The translations under genes were made by a program, and so were the position numbers. Below the pieces are notes generated by a model. The model searched no databases and had not been told where the DNA came from. It worked only from the letters and a program-made list of their open reading frames with translations. Below, piece by piece: positions 33,755 through 41,612 of a DNA stretch of 47,242 nucleotides. Numbering within the stretch: the first letter of the stretch is position 1; every line of letters begins with the position of its first letter. Source of the stretch: Myxococcota bacterium (lineage in GTDB: Bacteria > Myxococcota_A > Bradymonadia > UBA7976 > UBA1532); assembly GCA_018813065.1 (NCBI GenBank), contig JAHJCH010000116.1, forward strand, positions 1 through 47,242, read 5' to 3'.

Positions 33755-35925
33755 GTGCCTCTCGTCCCCCGCGCCGCCCACGGCGCCCCACCGCATGGAC
33801 CCCCACCGTATGGACCCGCCTCGCGCGCGCTGGCGCGCTGCTCTTGACCCTCCTCAGCGCCTTGACGATCTTGGCCTGGGTCCTCTACGGCCCGCTGACG
33901 GAGCGCCTGGCGCGAGACAAGCTCCAGGGCCTCGCCGCGCGCCTTGGCTATGGGCTGGCCTTGGGCCGCTTTGTCCCTGAGGATCTGCGGGGGCGGCATC
34001 TGCGCCTCGAAGACCTGCGCCTCCACGACGCCGACGAGCTGCTCATCGCCGAGATCCCGCAGATCCGCGTCACGCTCAAGCCCCACGGCTTCAACCTTGG
34101 CGCGATCCGACCGCAGCGCGTCGCCATCGACAAGCCGACGCTGCACATCCAAGGGGACGGCACGCTCAAGGGGGCGCTGCGGGCGCTTGAGGCGCTCAAG
34201 CCCGCGCCGCGCGCCACGGCCACGGACCCGGAGGCGCCGCGCCGTGAGATCCCGGAGATCCACATCCGGGGGGGGCGGCTCATCGACCACGCGGGCGGGC
34301 TCCAGCTGCGCGAGGGTGATCTCACCTACAAGGCGGGGCGGATCGAGGGATCGGTGCAGATCACCCAGCCCAAGCTGGGCCGCTGCCGCTTTGAGGGGGA
34401 TCTCTCGGGGCTGGCCATCGCCTGCGACGAGGCCCTGCGCTACCCGCTGCCGGGGGGGGCCATCGCCGTCGCCCGCGCCTTAGAGATCCAGCGCCGCCCG
34501 GTCTTCAGCGCGCGGCTGAGGGATCTACACATCGAGGTGGGCGCCAAGGCGCGTGGCCTATTGGCCTTACTCTCGGGGCTCAGCGCCGACATCGCCGCGC
34601 GGCGAGGGGCCGAGGAGGGCGAGCCTTGGGTCATCGACCTCAGCCTCAAGCTGCCGGCGGGGGGCGAAGTCGAAGCCCACGGCACGGCGGATCGGCGGCG
34701 GGTCGCGCTCAGCGCCGAGATCGTCGGCTTCCCCCTCAGCGCCGCCTACGCGGGCGCGGAGGGCGAGGCCAACACCACGCTCAGCCTAGAGCTTGATCTC
34801 CCCCAGCGGCGCGCGCGGCTGGAGGGCGTGACGCGGCTGAGCCAAGCGACGATCACGCACCCGAGCCTCGCCGAGGGGCCGGTGGGGCCGCTGGATCTGC
34901 GGCTGGGCGGGCGTGTTGAGGCCCAGATCAGCCAAGGGGGCGGGGTGCGCGTGACGATCAGCGAGGGGATGCTCAAGGCGGGCGATCTGCCACTGCACTT
35001 TGAGGGGCGGTTTGAGAAGGGCGCTCACGTCGAGGTGGAGGCCAAGCTCAGGGCGGACGGCGACGTCCCCGCCGCGACGCTCCTCAGCGCCTTACCGCCC
35101 GGCCTACTGCCGCATCTCCAGCCAATCACCGCGCGGGGCAAGCTGCGGATCGCGGGGCACGTCAAGATCGACATGTCCAACCTCAAGGACACGATCCTCG
35201 ACGTGGATCTCAACCTCAGGCGGCTGGAGATCCAGCGGATCAACGAGGCCATCGACCTTGAAGCCCTGCGTCACGAGTTCACCACCACCTTTGAGATGCC
35301 GGGGGAGGACGAACCCCCCTTGACCCGCGTCACGGGTCCAGAAACAGAGCGTTGGGTCCCCTTGGAGGAGATCCCGCCGCTGCTCCAAGAGGCCATCATC
35401 GCCCAAGAAGACGGCGGCTTCTACAAACACAAGGGGGTCAGCCTCTTCCACCTACGCGGCTCATTGATCCGCAACCTGGAGCGGGGCCACTTCGTGCGTG
35501 GCGGCTCAACGCTGACGATGCAGCTGGCCAAGAACCTCTTCCTCACGCGCACCAAGACCCTCTCGCGCAAGCTTGAGGAGCTGATCTTGACGTGGCTGCT
35601 GGAGGAGGCGTTTGAGAAGGACGAGCTGATGGCGCTCTACGTCAACGTCGTCGAGTTTGGCCCTGACGTCTTTGGGATCAAAGAGGCGGCGGCCTACTAC
35701 TTCAATAAGCTCCCTCACGATCTAACGCCCACGGAGATCGCCTTCTTGGTGCGGCTCCTGCCGGGGCCGAGGGCCTTCCACAAAGAGTTTGAGCGCAAGC
35801 AGCTAAGCAAAGGCTGGATCAAGCGCGTGGATCGGCTGCTCAAGCTCCTCGTCAAGCGTGGCCACCTCTCCGAAGAGGAGTACGCCGAGGCCGATCCCGG
35901 CGCGCTGTGGGCAGATCAGCGTTGA
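33751..35925 (+). CDS. AsmA-like domain fused to a GT51 peptidoglycan glycosyltransferase
   Basis: A 724-aa inner-membrane protein. One N-terminal membrane segment (about 30-45, ALLLTLLSALTILAWVLYG) is followed by about 480 residues of periplasmic beta-rich AsmA/TamB-like sequence (IPQIRVTLKPHGF, VAIDKPTLHIQGDGTL, IHIRGGRLIDHAGG). A glycosyltransferase 51 domain follows from about residue 530: AIIAQEDGGFYKHKG (EDxxFxxHxG with catalytic Glu), RGGSTLTMQLAKNLFLT, RKLEELILTWLLE and LYVNVVEFGPDVFGIKEAA. No transpeptidase domain follows. GT51 enzymes polymerise lipid II into glycan strands. The GTG start overlaps the OmpA gene stop (GTGA), linking wall synthesis with an outer-membrane anchor protein. 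Confidence 0.88.
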   Translation: MSASRPPRRPRRPTAWTPTVWTRLARAGALLLTLLSALTILAWVLYGPLTERLARDKLQGLAARLGYGLALGRFVPEDLRGRHLRLEDLRLHDADELLIAEIPQIRVTLKPHGFNLGAIRPQRVAIDKPTLHIQGDGTLKGALRALEALKPAPRATATDPEAPRREIPEIHIRGGRLIDHAGGLQLREGDLTYKAGRIEGSVQITQPKLGRCRFEGDLSGLAIACDEALRYPLPGGAIAVARALEIQRRPVFSARLRDLHIEVGAKARGLLALLSGLSADIAARRGAEEGEPWVIDLSLKLPAGGEVEAHGTADRRRVALSAEIVGFPLSAAYAGAEGEANTTLSLELDLPQRRARLEGVTRLSQATITHPSLAEGPVGPLDLRLGGRVEAQISQGGGVRVTISEGMLKAGDLPLHFEGRFEKGAHVEVEAKLRADGDVPAATLLSALPPGLLPHLQPITARGKLRIAGHVKIDMSNLKDTILDVDLNLRRLEIQRINEAIDLEALRHEFTTTFEMPGEDEPPLTRVTGPETERWVPLEEIPPLLQEAIIAQEDGGFYKHKGVSLFHLRGSLIRNLERGHFVRGGSTLTMQLAKNLFLTRTKTLSRKLEELILTWLLEEAFEKDELMALYVNVVEFGPDVFGIKEAAAYYFNKLPHDLTPTEIAFLVRLLPGPRAFHKEFERKQLSKGWIKRVDRLLKLLVKRGHLSEEEYAEADPGALWADQR

Positions 35926-35958
35926 TTGGCGCCAGACACGCCCCAGGAGCCCCTCCAA

Positions 35959-37083
35959 ATGAGAGCCTTAATCGCCCCTGACGCCTTCAAGGGCGCCGCC
36001 AGCGCTGTTGCCGTCGCCGACGCGCTCGCCGAGGGGCTGCGCGACGCCTGGCCGGGGGTGGAGATCGACGCTCGACCGCTCTCCGATGGGGGTGAGGGGC
36101 TGCTCGCCGTCGTCGCCGCCGCGCGGCGGGGCGAAGAGCGCGTCACGCCCACCACAGGCCCCCACGGCGAGCCGCTCTTCGCGGGCTACTGGCGGGCCGA
36201 AAGCGAGCCGATCGCGGTGGTGGAGGTGGCCCGCGCGGCGGGGCTCAGCGTCACGGCGCGGCGCGACCCGCTCAAGGCCACCAGCGCGGGGGTGGCGCCG
36301 CTGATCCTGGCCGCCGTCGAGGGCGGCGCGCGGCGGATCGAGCTGGGGGCGGGCGGCTCCGCCACCGTAGACGGCGGGGCGGGGCTCTTGATGGGCCTTG
36401 GCTACGCGCTACGCGACGCGCGAGGGCGAGAAATCCCATTTGGTGGCGAAGGGTTAAGACAGCTGACCTCGATCACGCCGCCTGCTCAAGATCCGCTCAA
36501 AGGCGCCACGCTGCGGCTGCTCAGCGACGTCACCAACCCGCTCCTTGGCCCCCTCGGCGCCGCCGCCGTCTATGGCCCGCAGAAGGGCGCCGACGTCGCG
36601 GCGATTGCCGCCCTTGAAGCGGGCCTGGAGCGCCTGGCTGCGGTGCTTTTTGACACCTTTGGGCGCGATCCCAGTGGGCTGGCGGGGGGCGGCGCGGCGG
36701 GCGGGCTCGTCGGCGGGCTCTGGGCCGTGTTGGGCGCCGAGGTCACGCCGGGATTTGAGGCCATCGCCGAGCTGGTGGGGCTCGACGAGGCGCTTATGAG
36801 CGCCGATCTGGTGTTGACGGGCGAGGGCCGTGTGGACGAACAGACCTGCCACGGCAAGACCGTGGGGCGGCTGCTGTCGCGGACGGGGGATCGCCCGACC
36901 TGGATCTTCGCGGGTGAGATCACGGCGGCGGGCTCGGCGGCCTTTGGGGGGCGCGCGGCGCTGATCCCCATCGTGGACGCGCCGATGAGCTTAGCGGCGG
37001 CCATGGCGGCGACGCGCCCGCTGCTGCGTCGCGCGGCCTCGCGGGCGGCCCGGCGATGGGGTGGGGGCCAAACACGGGCTTAG
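35959..37083 (+). CDS. glxK: Glycerate kinase (GlxK/GarK family)
   Basis: A 374-aa cytosolic kinase that phosphorylates D-glycerate to 2-phosphoglycerate (family PF02595). Diagnostic blocks are LIAPDAFKGAASAVAVADALAEG at the N-terminus, PLSDGGEGLL, ELGAGGSATVDGGAGLLMGLG, DVTNPLLG, GPQKGAD, GAAGGLVGGLWAVLGAEV and LTGEGRVDEQTCHGKT. ATG 35959 begins exactly at the family N-terminus; the frame is open 11 codons further up. AGGAG is about 10 nt upstream. It follows the GT51 gene by 33 nt. It is the only clear central-metabolism gene in this run. Confidence 0.95.
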   Translation: MRALIAPDAFKGAASAVAVADALAEGLRDAWPGVEIDARPLSDGGEGLLAVVAAARRGEERVTPTTGPHGEPLFAGYWRAESEPIAVVEVARAAGLSVTARRDPLKATSAGVAPLILAAVEGGARRIELGAGGSATVDGGAGLLMGLGYALRDARGREIPFGGEGLRQLTSITPPAQDPLKGATLRLLSDVTNPLLGPLGAAAVYGPQKGADVAAIAALEAGLERLAAVLFDTFGRDPSGLAGGGAAGGLVGGLWAVLGAEVTPGFEAIAELVGLDEALMSADLVLTGEGRVDEQTCHGKTVGRLLSRTGDRPTWIFAGEITAAGSAAFGGRAALIPIVDAPMSLAAAMAATRPLLRRAASRAARRWGGGQTRA

Positions 37084-37205
37084 GCGCGAGGGCCTCTGAG
37101 TCAAGGGGCCATCCAATCGCGATTTTTTTTGCTTTCAGGATTGAAGAGACGCGCCGCTCGGTTTATGCGCCCCTTGCTGGAACACCCATCACACGAGGAT
37201 CGCGT

Positions 37206-37721
37206 ATGTTCACGCTGCTGCTGCTGCTCAGCCCTGCCCTCTTCGCCCCCGCCAGCGCGCCCGCCGCGCCCACCGCGCCCGCCGCGCCTGCCCAGGTCTT
37301 TGGCGCGGGCGTCCACGCCGAGACGCCCCTTGTCCAGATCTCCGACGCCCTGGCGAGCCCTGAGAAGTGGATCAACCAAAAGATCCGGGTTGAGGGCCTG
37401 GTCGTCGGCGTCTGCGCGCGGCGCGGCTGCTGGCTGACCTTGGCGGGGGACAAGGAGTTTGAGACGCTGCGGGTCAAGGTCACCGACGGCGAGATCGTCT
37501 TCCCCATGAGCCTCAAGGGCAAGCGGCTGACCGCTGAGGGCATCTGGACACAGATCGTGATTGGCGGCGAGGCCAAGACCTGCGGCGGCGGCCACGGCGC
37601 CTGTGGCGGCGCCCATGCTGACGGCAAGCCTTGCGGGGGCGGCGCCACCTGTGGGCAGGCGCTTGTGCAGCCCAAGCAGGTCTTCTACCAGCTGCGTGGC
37701 CTCGGCGCTCAGACCCTCTGA
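37206..37721 (+). CDS. DUF4920-like periplasmic protein with Cys/His-rich tail
   Basis: A 171-aa exported protein. A signal peptide (MFTLLLLLSPALFAPASA) is followed by an Ala/Pro linker and an OB-like domain with Cys70 and Cys75 in VVGVCARRGCWLTL, then LRVKVTDGEIVFPMSLKGKRLTAEGIW, a pattern I associate with DUF4920. The end carries Cys126, His130, Cys133, His137, Cys143 and Cys149 in a Gly-rich tail, which looks like a metal-binding cluster. GAGG 7 nt before ATG 37206 supports the start. It overlaps the PepSY-TM gene by one base (TGATG), so a joint role in metal or redox handling at the membrane is possible. Confidence 0.8.
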   Translation: MFTLLLLLSPALFAPASAPAAPTAPAAPAQVFGAGVHAETPLVQISDALASPEKWINQKIRVEGLVVGVCARRGCWLTLAGDKEFETLRVKVTDGEIVFPMSLKGKRLTAEGIWTQIVIGGEAKTCGGGHGACGGAHADGKPCGGGATCGQALVQPKQVFYQLRGLGAQTL

Positions 37722-38284
37722 TGCGCGCGCGCCGCCCCTCCAAGCTGCCCTGGCGGCGCTGGAACCACGCGCTCCACCGGGATCTAGGCTACCTGGTCGC
37801 GGCGTTGACCCTGATCTACGCCATCTCGGGCGTGGCCGTGAACCACACCCACCAATGGAACCCCAACTATCGCTTTGAGCGCCAAGAGTGGCGCTTTGAG
37901 CCCATGCCCTTGATGGACAAGGAGGCGCTGACCGCCGCGCTCATCGCGCGCCTTGAGTTGCCGCCGCCTCAGAGCGCGTTTCGGGCCACGCCGCATCAGA
38001 TTGAGCTCTTCTACGAGGGCTACAGCGTCAAGGCGGACACCCGCGAGGGTCGCGCGGAGATGGAGCGGCCCAGGCCGCGCCCGCTGCTCTCCCGGCTCAA
38101 CGCGCTGCACCTGAATCACCCGAAGGGCGCCTGGACTTGGTTCGCCGACGCCTACGCCGTGTGCTTAGCCTTCTTAGCGATCTCTGGGCTGCTGATGGCG
38201 CGGGGGCGGCGCGGCTTTATGGGGCGGGGCAAGTACTTCTTCGCGGCGGGGCTGGCGGTGCCGATTGTGTTTATGCTCCTCTGA
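37721..38284 (+). CDS. PepSY-associated transmembrane protein
   Basis: A 187-aa membrane protein. The N-terminal region (WRRWNHALHRDLGYLVAALTLIYAISGVAVNHTHQWNP) has the His-containing helix typical of PepSY-TM proteins. A periplasmic domain of about 85 residues follows, then LHLNHPKGAWTWFADAYAVCLAFLAISGLLMARG and a final helix (FFAAGLAVPIVFML). Members of this family often go with metal uptake or reductase systems. The start at ATG 37721 shares one base with the upstream stop. Its stop lies 7 nt from that of the convergent lipoprotein gene. Confidence 0.82.
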   Translation: MRARRPSKLPWRRWNHALHRDLGYLVAALTLIYAISGVAVNHTHQWNPNYRFERQEWRFEPMPLMDKEALTAALIARLELPPPQSAFRATPHQIELFYEGYSVKADTREGRAEMERPRPRPLLSRLNALHLNHPKGAWTWFADAYAVCLAFLAISGLLMARGRRGFMGRGKYFFAAGLAVPIVFMLL

Positions 38285-38291
38285 GCGCGCC

Positions 38292-38840
38292 TTAATCGGC
38301 GGAGATCACCGCGTCTGTGCCGACATCGAGCCCCCGATCAAGGGCGCTCACCGCGTCGCGCCCCTGATCCATGAGGGGCGAACGCGCGTCCAAGGCGCCA
38401 TCCTCCGCGCGCGCGTCTAAATCCGCAGCATCAGCGCCTCCATCCGCAGCGTCCGTACCCCCATCCGCAGCGTCCGTACCCCCATCGGCGGCGTCCGCGC
38501 CCCCATCCGCAGTGTCCGTACCCCCATCGGCGGCGTCCGTACCCCCATCGGCGGCGTCCGCGCCCCCATCGGCGGCGTCCGCGCCCCCATCTGTGGCGGC
38601 ATCCACGAGCGCATCGGGCAACAGGACAGGCAGATCAGGCGCGCAGAGCCCAGAAGGGCAGGGCTGACAGACCCCCTCAAGGCAGCGCCCCTCGGCGCAG
38701 GGGCGCGCGTCATCACATGAGGCGAGGCAGGCCCCCTGAAAGCAGCGCTGTTGAGCGGGGCAATCGCTATGGAGCAGGCAGCCCTCATCGCAGCCCAAGA
38801 GGGCGATAAATATCAAAAAAACGGTCCTTTTCACGCGCAC
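38292..38840 (-). CDS. Cys-rich lipoprotein with DGGTDAA repeats
   Basis: A 182-aa lipoprotein of myxobacterial style. The signal ends in LIFIALLGC (lipobox LLGC). The mature part has 12 Cys in the first 60 residues (CLLHSDCPAQQRCFQGAC, CAEGRCLEGVCQPCPSGLC), then eight 7-residue units DGGTDAA/DGGADAA, and an acidic C-terminus. GTG 38840 and GTG 38834 are both possible starts and neither has a strong ribosome binding site. The function is unknown; the Cys-rich head is probably surface exposed. Confidence 0.72.
   Translation of the reverse strand: MRVKRTVFLIFIALLGCDEGCLLHSDCPAQQRCFQGACLASCDDARPCAEGRCLEGVCQPCPSGLCAPDLPVLLPDALVDAATDGGADAADGGADAADGGTDAADGGTDTADGGADAADGGTDAADGGTDAADGGADAADLDARAEDGALDARSPLMDQGRDAVSALDRGLDVGTDAVISAD
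38434..38600 (-). repeat. 21-bp tandem repeat encoding DGG(T/A)DAA
   Basis: Eight nearly identical 21-bp units (pattern CATCCGCAGCGTCCGTACCCC and CATCGGCGGCGTCCGCGCCCC on the plus strand) alternate between two sequence types in irregular order, which points to repeated unequal exchange or gene-conversion-like slippage. Confidence 0.9.
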
Positions 38841-39027
38841 TCTTTTCTTAAAATCTCGATCTCAAAAATCTCGTTCTCAAATTCCCGAGAAATTCGATTT
38901 TCTTTCACGCGCCCATCTTGCCGCCCATCATTTCCGTCGTTAGAGTCAGGAGAATGCTCAACCGCCGGGAAATCAAGGCCAGGATGCACCGCCCCGCTCA
39001 ACCCCTCGCACACGCAGGCGCCCGCTC

Positions 39028-39546
39028 TTGACTCAAGCCTCCGCGTCACCGCGCCGCCTCAGCGCCCTGATCGCCAGCCTCATCAGCCTGACCAGCGCCG
39101 CCCAAGCCGCCCCGCCGGCGATCTTCGCCGACGCGCAGGCGGGCGTCGGGCTAGAGCTGGGCAGCGGGGGCAACCAGACGCGCGCGCGGCGAGGCCCGGC
39201 CTTCATCTCCCTTGAAGCGGGGTACACCTTCGACCCTCTCTATGACGCCCAGTTTGATCTTGAGGGCGTCATTTACTTAGACACCGCGCGCGTGGGGCTC
39301 GCCCCAGGCGTGCGCCTCACCCGAGGGGCGCATTGGCGCTACTTTATCGGCCTCAAGGCCCCTTGGATCATTCGGCCAGCCTCCCTCTTTGGCGCGCGCC
39401 TGCTGGCGGGGCTCATCGCCCCCCTTGGCTGGGTGTCGATCACCAGCCAGGTGCAAGCGGACGCCTTTGTGGCGGGCTCGGATTTACCCGAAGACGGGGC
39501 GTTCATCGCCCTCAACTGGAGCGTCGGCGGTCGCTTGGACTTCTAG
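39028..39546 (+). CDS. Small outer-membrane beta-barrel-like protein
   Basis: A 172-aa exported protein. The N-terminal 28 residues (MTQASASPRRLSALIASLISLTSAAQA) form a signal peptide with AQA cleavage. The rest is strand-like with alternating hydrophobics (GVGLELGSGGNQTRARRGPAF, EAGYTFDPLYDAQFDLEGVIY, RYFIGLKAPW, SITSQVQADAFV) and ends NWSVGGRLDF, with a terminal Phe. The start is TTG 39028, which lacks a ribosome binding site; it overlaps TGA of a short upstream frame (38954-39031) as TTGA, so coupling is possible. No family was recognised. Confidence 0.65.
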   Translation: MTQASASPRRLSALIASLISLTSAAQAAPPAIFADAQAGVGLELGSGGNQTRARRGPAFISLEAGYTFDPLYDAQFDLEGVIYLDTARVGLAPGVRLTRGAHWRYFIGLKAPWIIRPASLFGARLLAGLIAPLGWVSITSQVQADAFVAGSDLPEDGAFIALNWSVGGRLDF

Positions 39547-39562
39547 ACGCTCGCTCAAGGAT

Positions 39563-39580
39563 GGAGGGCGCGCGCCCTCC
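39563..39580. other. Perfect 18-nt palindrome before hpf
   Basis: GGAGGGCGCGCGCCCTCC is a perfect inverted repeat 17 nt after the preceding stop and 15 nt before the hpf start. There is no T tract. It may be a protein-binding site, an mRNA hairpin in the hpf leader, or a weak terminator. Confidence 0.5.
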
Positions 39581-39595
39581 CAGAAGGAGTCGTGG

Positions 39596-39895
39596 ATGAA
39601 CATCGAACTCGTGGCGAAGAACCTGCCCGCTTCCGACATGCTCAAGTCCCGCATTGAGCAGAAGCTCAGCAAGATCGAGTCACGCCTGGGCCAGAAGCTC
39701 TTCGTGAGGGTCCGGCTCAGCGACGAGGGCAACGAGCAATACGGCTGCTCCATCCACTTCAGCGCCGGTCGGGAGTTCACCGCCGTGACGGTCAGCCCCA
39801 CCCTGACGCAAGCCGCCGACGAGAGCATCGCCAAGATCGAGCGCATGATCCGCAAGACCAGCCGCTCCCCCCGCGATGGAGCCCCTGTCGAGTGA
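39596..39895 (+). CDS. hpf: Short ribosome hibernation promoting factor (HPF/RaiA family)
   Basis: A 99-aa protein that binds the 30S decoding region and silences or dimerises ribosomes in stationary phase. Family blocks are MNIELVAKNLPASDMLKSRIEQKLSKIESRL (ending one helix), FVRVRLSDEGNEQYGCSIHF, REFTAVTVSPTLTQAADESIAKIERMIRK, with the usual helix-strand order. It has no C-terminal dimerisation domain, so it is the short form. AAGGAG 7 nt before ATG 39596 is a strong site. It overlaps ridA by GTGA. Confidence 0.88.
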   Translation: MNIELVAKNLPASDMLKSRIEQKLSKIESRLGQKLFVRVRLSDEGNEQYGCSIHFSAGREFTAVTVSPTLTQAADESIAKIERMIRKTSRSPRDGAPVE

Positions 39896-40272
39896 GGCGC
39901 CCGATCCAAACGCCCGCCGCGCCTGCCGCCATCGGCCCGTATAGCCAAGCCATCGAGGCCCAAGGCGTCGTCTACCTCAGCGGCCAGATCCCCCTCGATC
40001 CGGCCACCATGACCCTCGTCGGAGAGACGGCGGCGGAGCAAACACATCAGGTGATGAACAACCTGAGCGCCGTGCTCAAGGCGGCGGGCTGCGGCTTCGA
40101 GCATGTGGTCCGCTGCACCATCTACCTCGCGGACATGGGCGACTTCGCCGCCGTCAATGAGGTCTACGGCGGCTATATGCCCACGCCGCCGCCCGCCCGC
40201 GCCACCATCCAGGTGGCCCGCTTGCCCAAAGACGCCCTCGTCGAGATCGACGCCATCGCCGTCAAAAGCTGA
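39892..40272 (+). CDS. ridA: RidA family enamine/imine deaminase
   Basis: A 126-aa protein that hydrolyses reactive 2-aminoacrylate and related imines from PLP enzymes. Diagnostic blocks: AAIGPYSQAIEAQGVVYLSGQIPLDP, AEQTHQVMNNLSAVLKAAGCGFEHVV, and PARATIQVARLPKDALVEIDAIA, which contains the substrate-binding Arg. The GTG start lies in the GTGA overlap with hpf. Length and motifs are those of a full active family member. Confidence 0.95.
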   Translation: MRRPIQTPAAPAAIGPYSQAIEAQGVVYLSGQIPLDPATMTLVGETAAEQTHQVMNNLSAVLKAAGCGFEHVVRCTIYLADMGDFAAVNEVYGGYMPTPPPARATIQVARLPKDALVEIDAIAVKS

Positions 40273-40276
40273 GCCC

Positions 40277-40305
40277 TTGACAGCCCCGCGCTGATCTCCT
40301 CTCCT
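40277..40305 (+). promoter_or_regulatory. Weak promoter candidate before 40340 gene
   Basis: TTGACA (40277-40282) with a 17-nt spacer to TCTCCT (40300-40305). Only the -35 is convincing. It lies between ridA and the next gene. Confidence 0.25.
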
Positions 40306-40339
40306 GAGCGCAGCCCCGCTGCCCTATGGAGAAGATGAG

Positions 40340-41143
40340 ATGTCGCTTCGGCTTACGCCCCTGGCGCTGCTGCCCGCCCTCTGCCTCGCCCAGCCCATCG
40401 CCCAGCCGCCCACGACCGCGCCTGTCATCGCGCCCGCGCCTATCGCCGCGCCCGCGCCTGTCGCCCTCAACGCCGAGGGGATCTGGCGCGCCTTGGGGCA
40501 GACACATAACACCTGCAAGGATGAATATGACTACTTCCCCCACGGCGGCCCTCGGATCTTTGGCTGCCACCTCCGCGCGCTGATCTCGCTGCCGCAGCTC
40601 AGCGCCCTGGCGGGCACGCCCATCTTTATCGCGGGGCCGCACACACCGAGCGCGCTCAACCTCGCCCATGCCAGCGAATTTGGCCAATATCACCCCGCCT
40701 TCGCCCGCTGGGTCGCCGATCAGCTTATCCCGCGCCTCACCACCCCCGAGATGCGGATGCAGGCCCAGCCGATCTACGATCAATATGTAAAATCCCTAGC
40801 GACCTCATTCTATATCACCTACCGCAAGATCCAAAAAGAGCCAGACTGTTTCCACGCGGAGATCGCCCGATACAAGCGTTTCTTACAGGGCAGCCAGGAG
40901 CAAGATATGCCCACAGAGCGTTACTTCTTCTTTATGAACCCTAAATTCTGCTCAAACCCGGATGGGAACTTTGACTTTTTCTATAAAAACGGCTTCGACG
41001 TCGATTCAAACGGCAACGTAATTAAGAGCTGCTTCTCTTGGTGGGTGCGCCGCACATTAGATGGGACCGCGCCTGACTTCTGGAGGGGGCTGACGAAGCT
41101 GATCAAAGCCTACGATCCTGCACTGATCAACAAAATCCATTAA
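40340..41143 (+). CDS. Exported protein of unknown function
   Basis: A 267-aa protein. A signal peptide (MSLRLTPLALLPALCLAQPIAQ) and an Ala/Pro/Thr linker precede a soluble domain from about residue 45. Features: GIWRALGQTHNTCKDEYDYFPHGG, FGCHL, aromatic-rich helices (FYITYRKIQKEPDCFHAEIARYKRFL), CSNPDGNFDFFYKNGFDVDSNGN and CFSWWVRRTLDG. Five Cys may form disulphides. The second half is less GC-rich than neighbours. No family was recognised. GGAG 8 nt before ATG 40340 supports the start. The stop shares TTAA with the convergent gene. Confidence 0.65.
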   Translation: MSLRLTPLALLPALCLAQPIAQPPTTAPVIAPAPIAAPAPVALNAEGIWRALGQTHNTCKDEYDYFPHGGPRIFGCHLRALISLPQLSALAGTPIFIAGPHTPSALNLAHASEFGQYHPAFARWVADQLIPRLTTPEMRMQAQPIYDQYVKSLATSFYITYRKIQKEPDCFHAEIARYKRFLQGSQEQDMPTERYFFFMNPKFCSNPDGNFDFFYKNGFDVDSNGNVIKSCFSWWVRRTLDGTAPDFWRGLTKLIKAYDPALINKIH

Positions 41144-41499
41144 TTACCATCAAACCCGCCGCCAGACTCCGCCGTCACCTCCATATCGACGCGAATCTGA
41201 TAAACAAAGAGATTCACTGGATCATTATACATCGCGGTGATCTCAATATCCTTATTCTCGAAATCGAGCACACCGATGTGAAACTCAAGCTCCTCAACGT
41301 CGATATTGCTGCCGATCATACGCTGCTCAATCGCGTCGATCAGCCCCTCCTCGGAGGTGTTCATGCGCAGCGCTTCGAGGACCTGATCCTCCATAATCTG
41401 CTTAATCTGCATCCGCTGAATGATGACGAGCGAGAACTGGAGCGCGGTCCAAATACCAACGACGAGGAGGGCGATTTTGAGGGCGAGCTTAAAGTTCAT
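41140..41499 (-). CDS. Small single-pass membrane protein of unknown function
   Basis: A 119-aa protein. One N-terminal membrane segment (about 5-28, LALKIALLVVGIWTALQFSLVII) is followed by a predicted extracytoplasmic alpha-beta domain (IMEDQVLEALRMNTSEEGLIDAIEQRM, VEELEFHIGVLDFENKDIEITAMYND). It is less GC-rich than its surroundings, like the end of the convergent gene, with which it shares the TTAA double stop. I do not recognise the family. Confidence 0.65.
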   Translation of the reverse strand: MNFKLALKIALLVVGIWTALQFSLVIIQRMQIKQIMEDQVLEALRMNTSEEGLIDAIEQRMIGSNIDVEELEFHIGVLDFENKDIEITAMYNDPVNLFVYQIRVDMEVTAESGGGFDGN

Positions 41500-41612
41500 G
41501 TGAGCGCCTTAAAGAAATGGGTTGGCCTAAGATGCCAGCTCTGCCCGGATTTTTAAAGGATAACTGTATTCACTACGCGCCTTCCCATCCCGCGCCACAT
41601 TCAGACGGCGCG

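Noticed and set aside
37084..37205. Terminator after glycerate kinase (T8 at about 37122)
   Set aside because: The nearest stem (GGCCTC/GGGGCC) ends 12 nt before the T run, too far for an intrinsic terminator.
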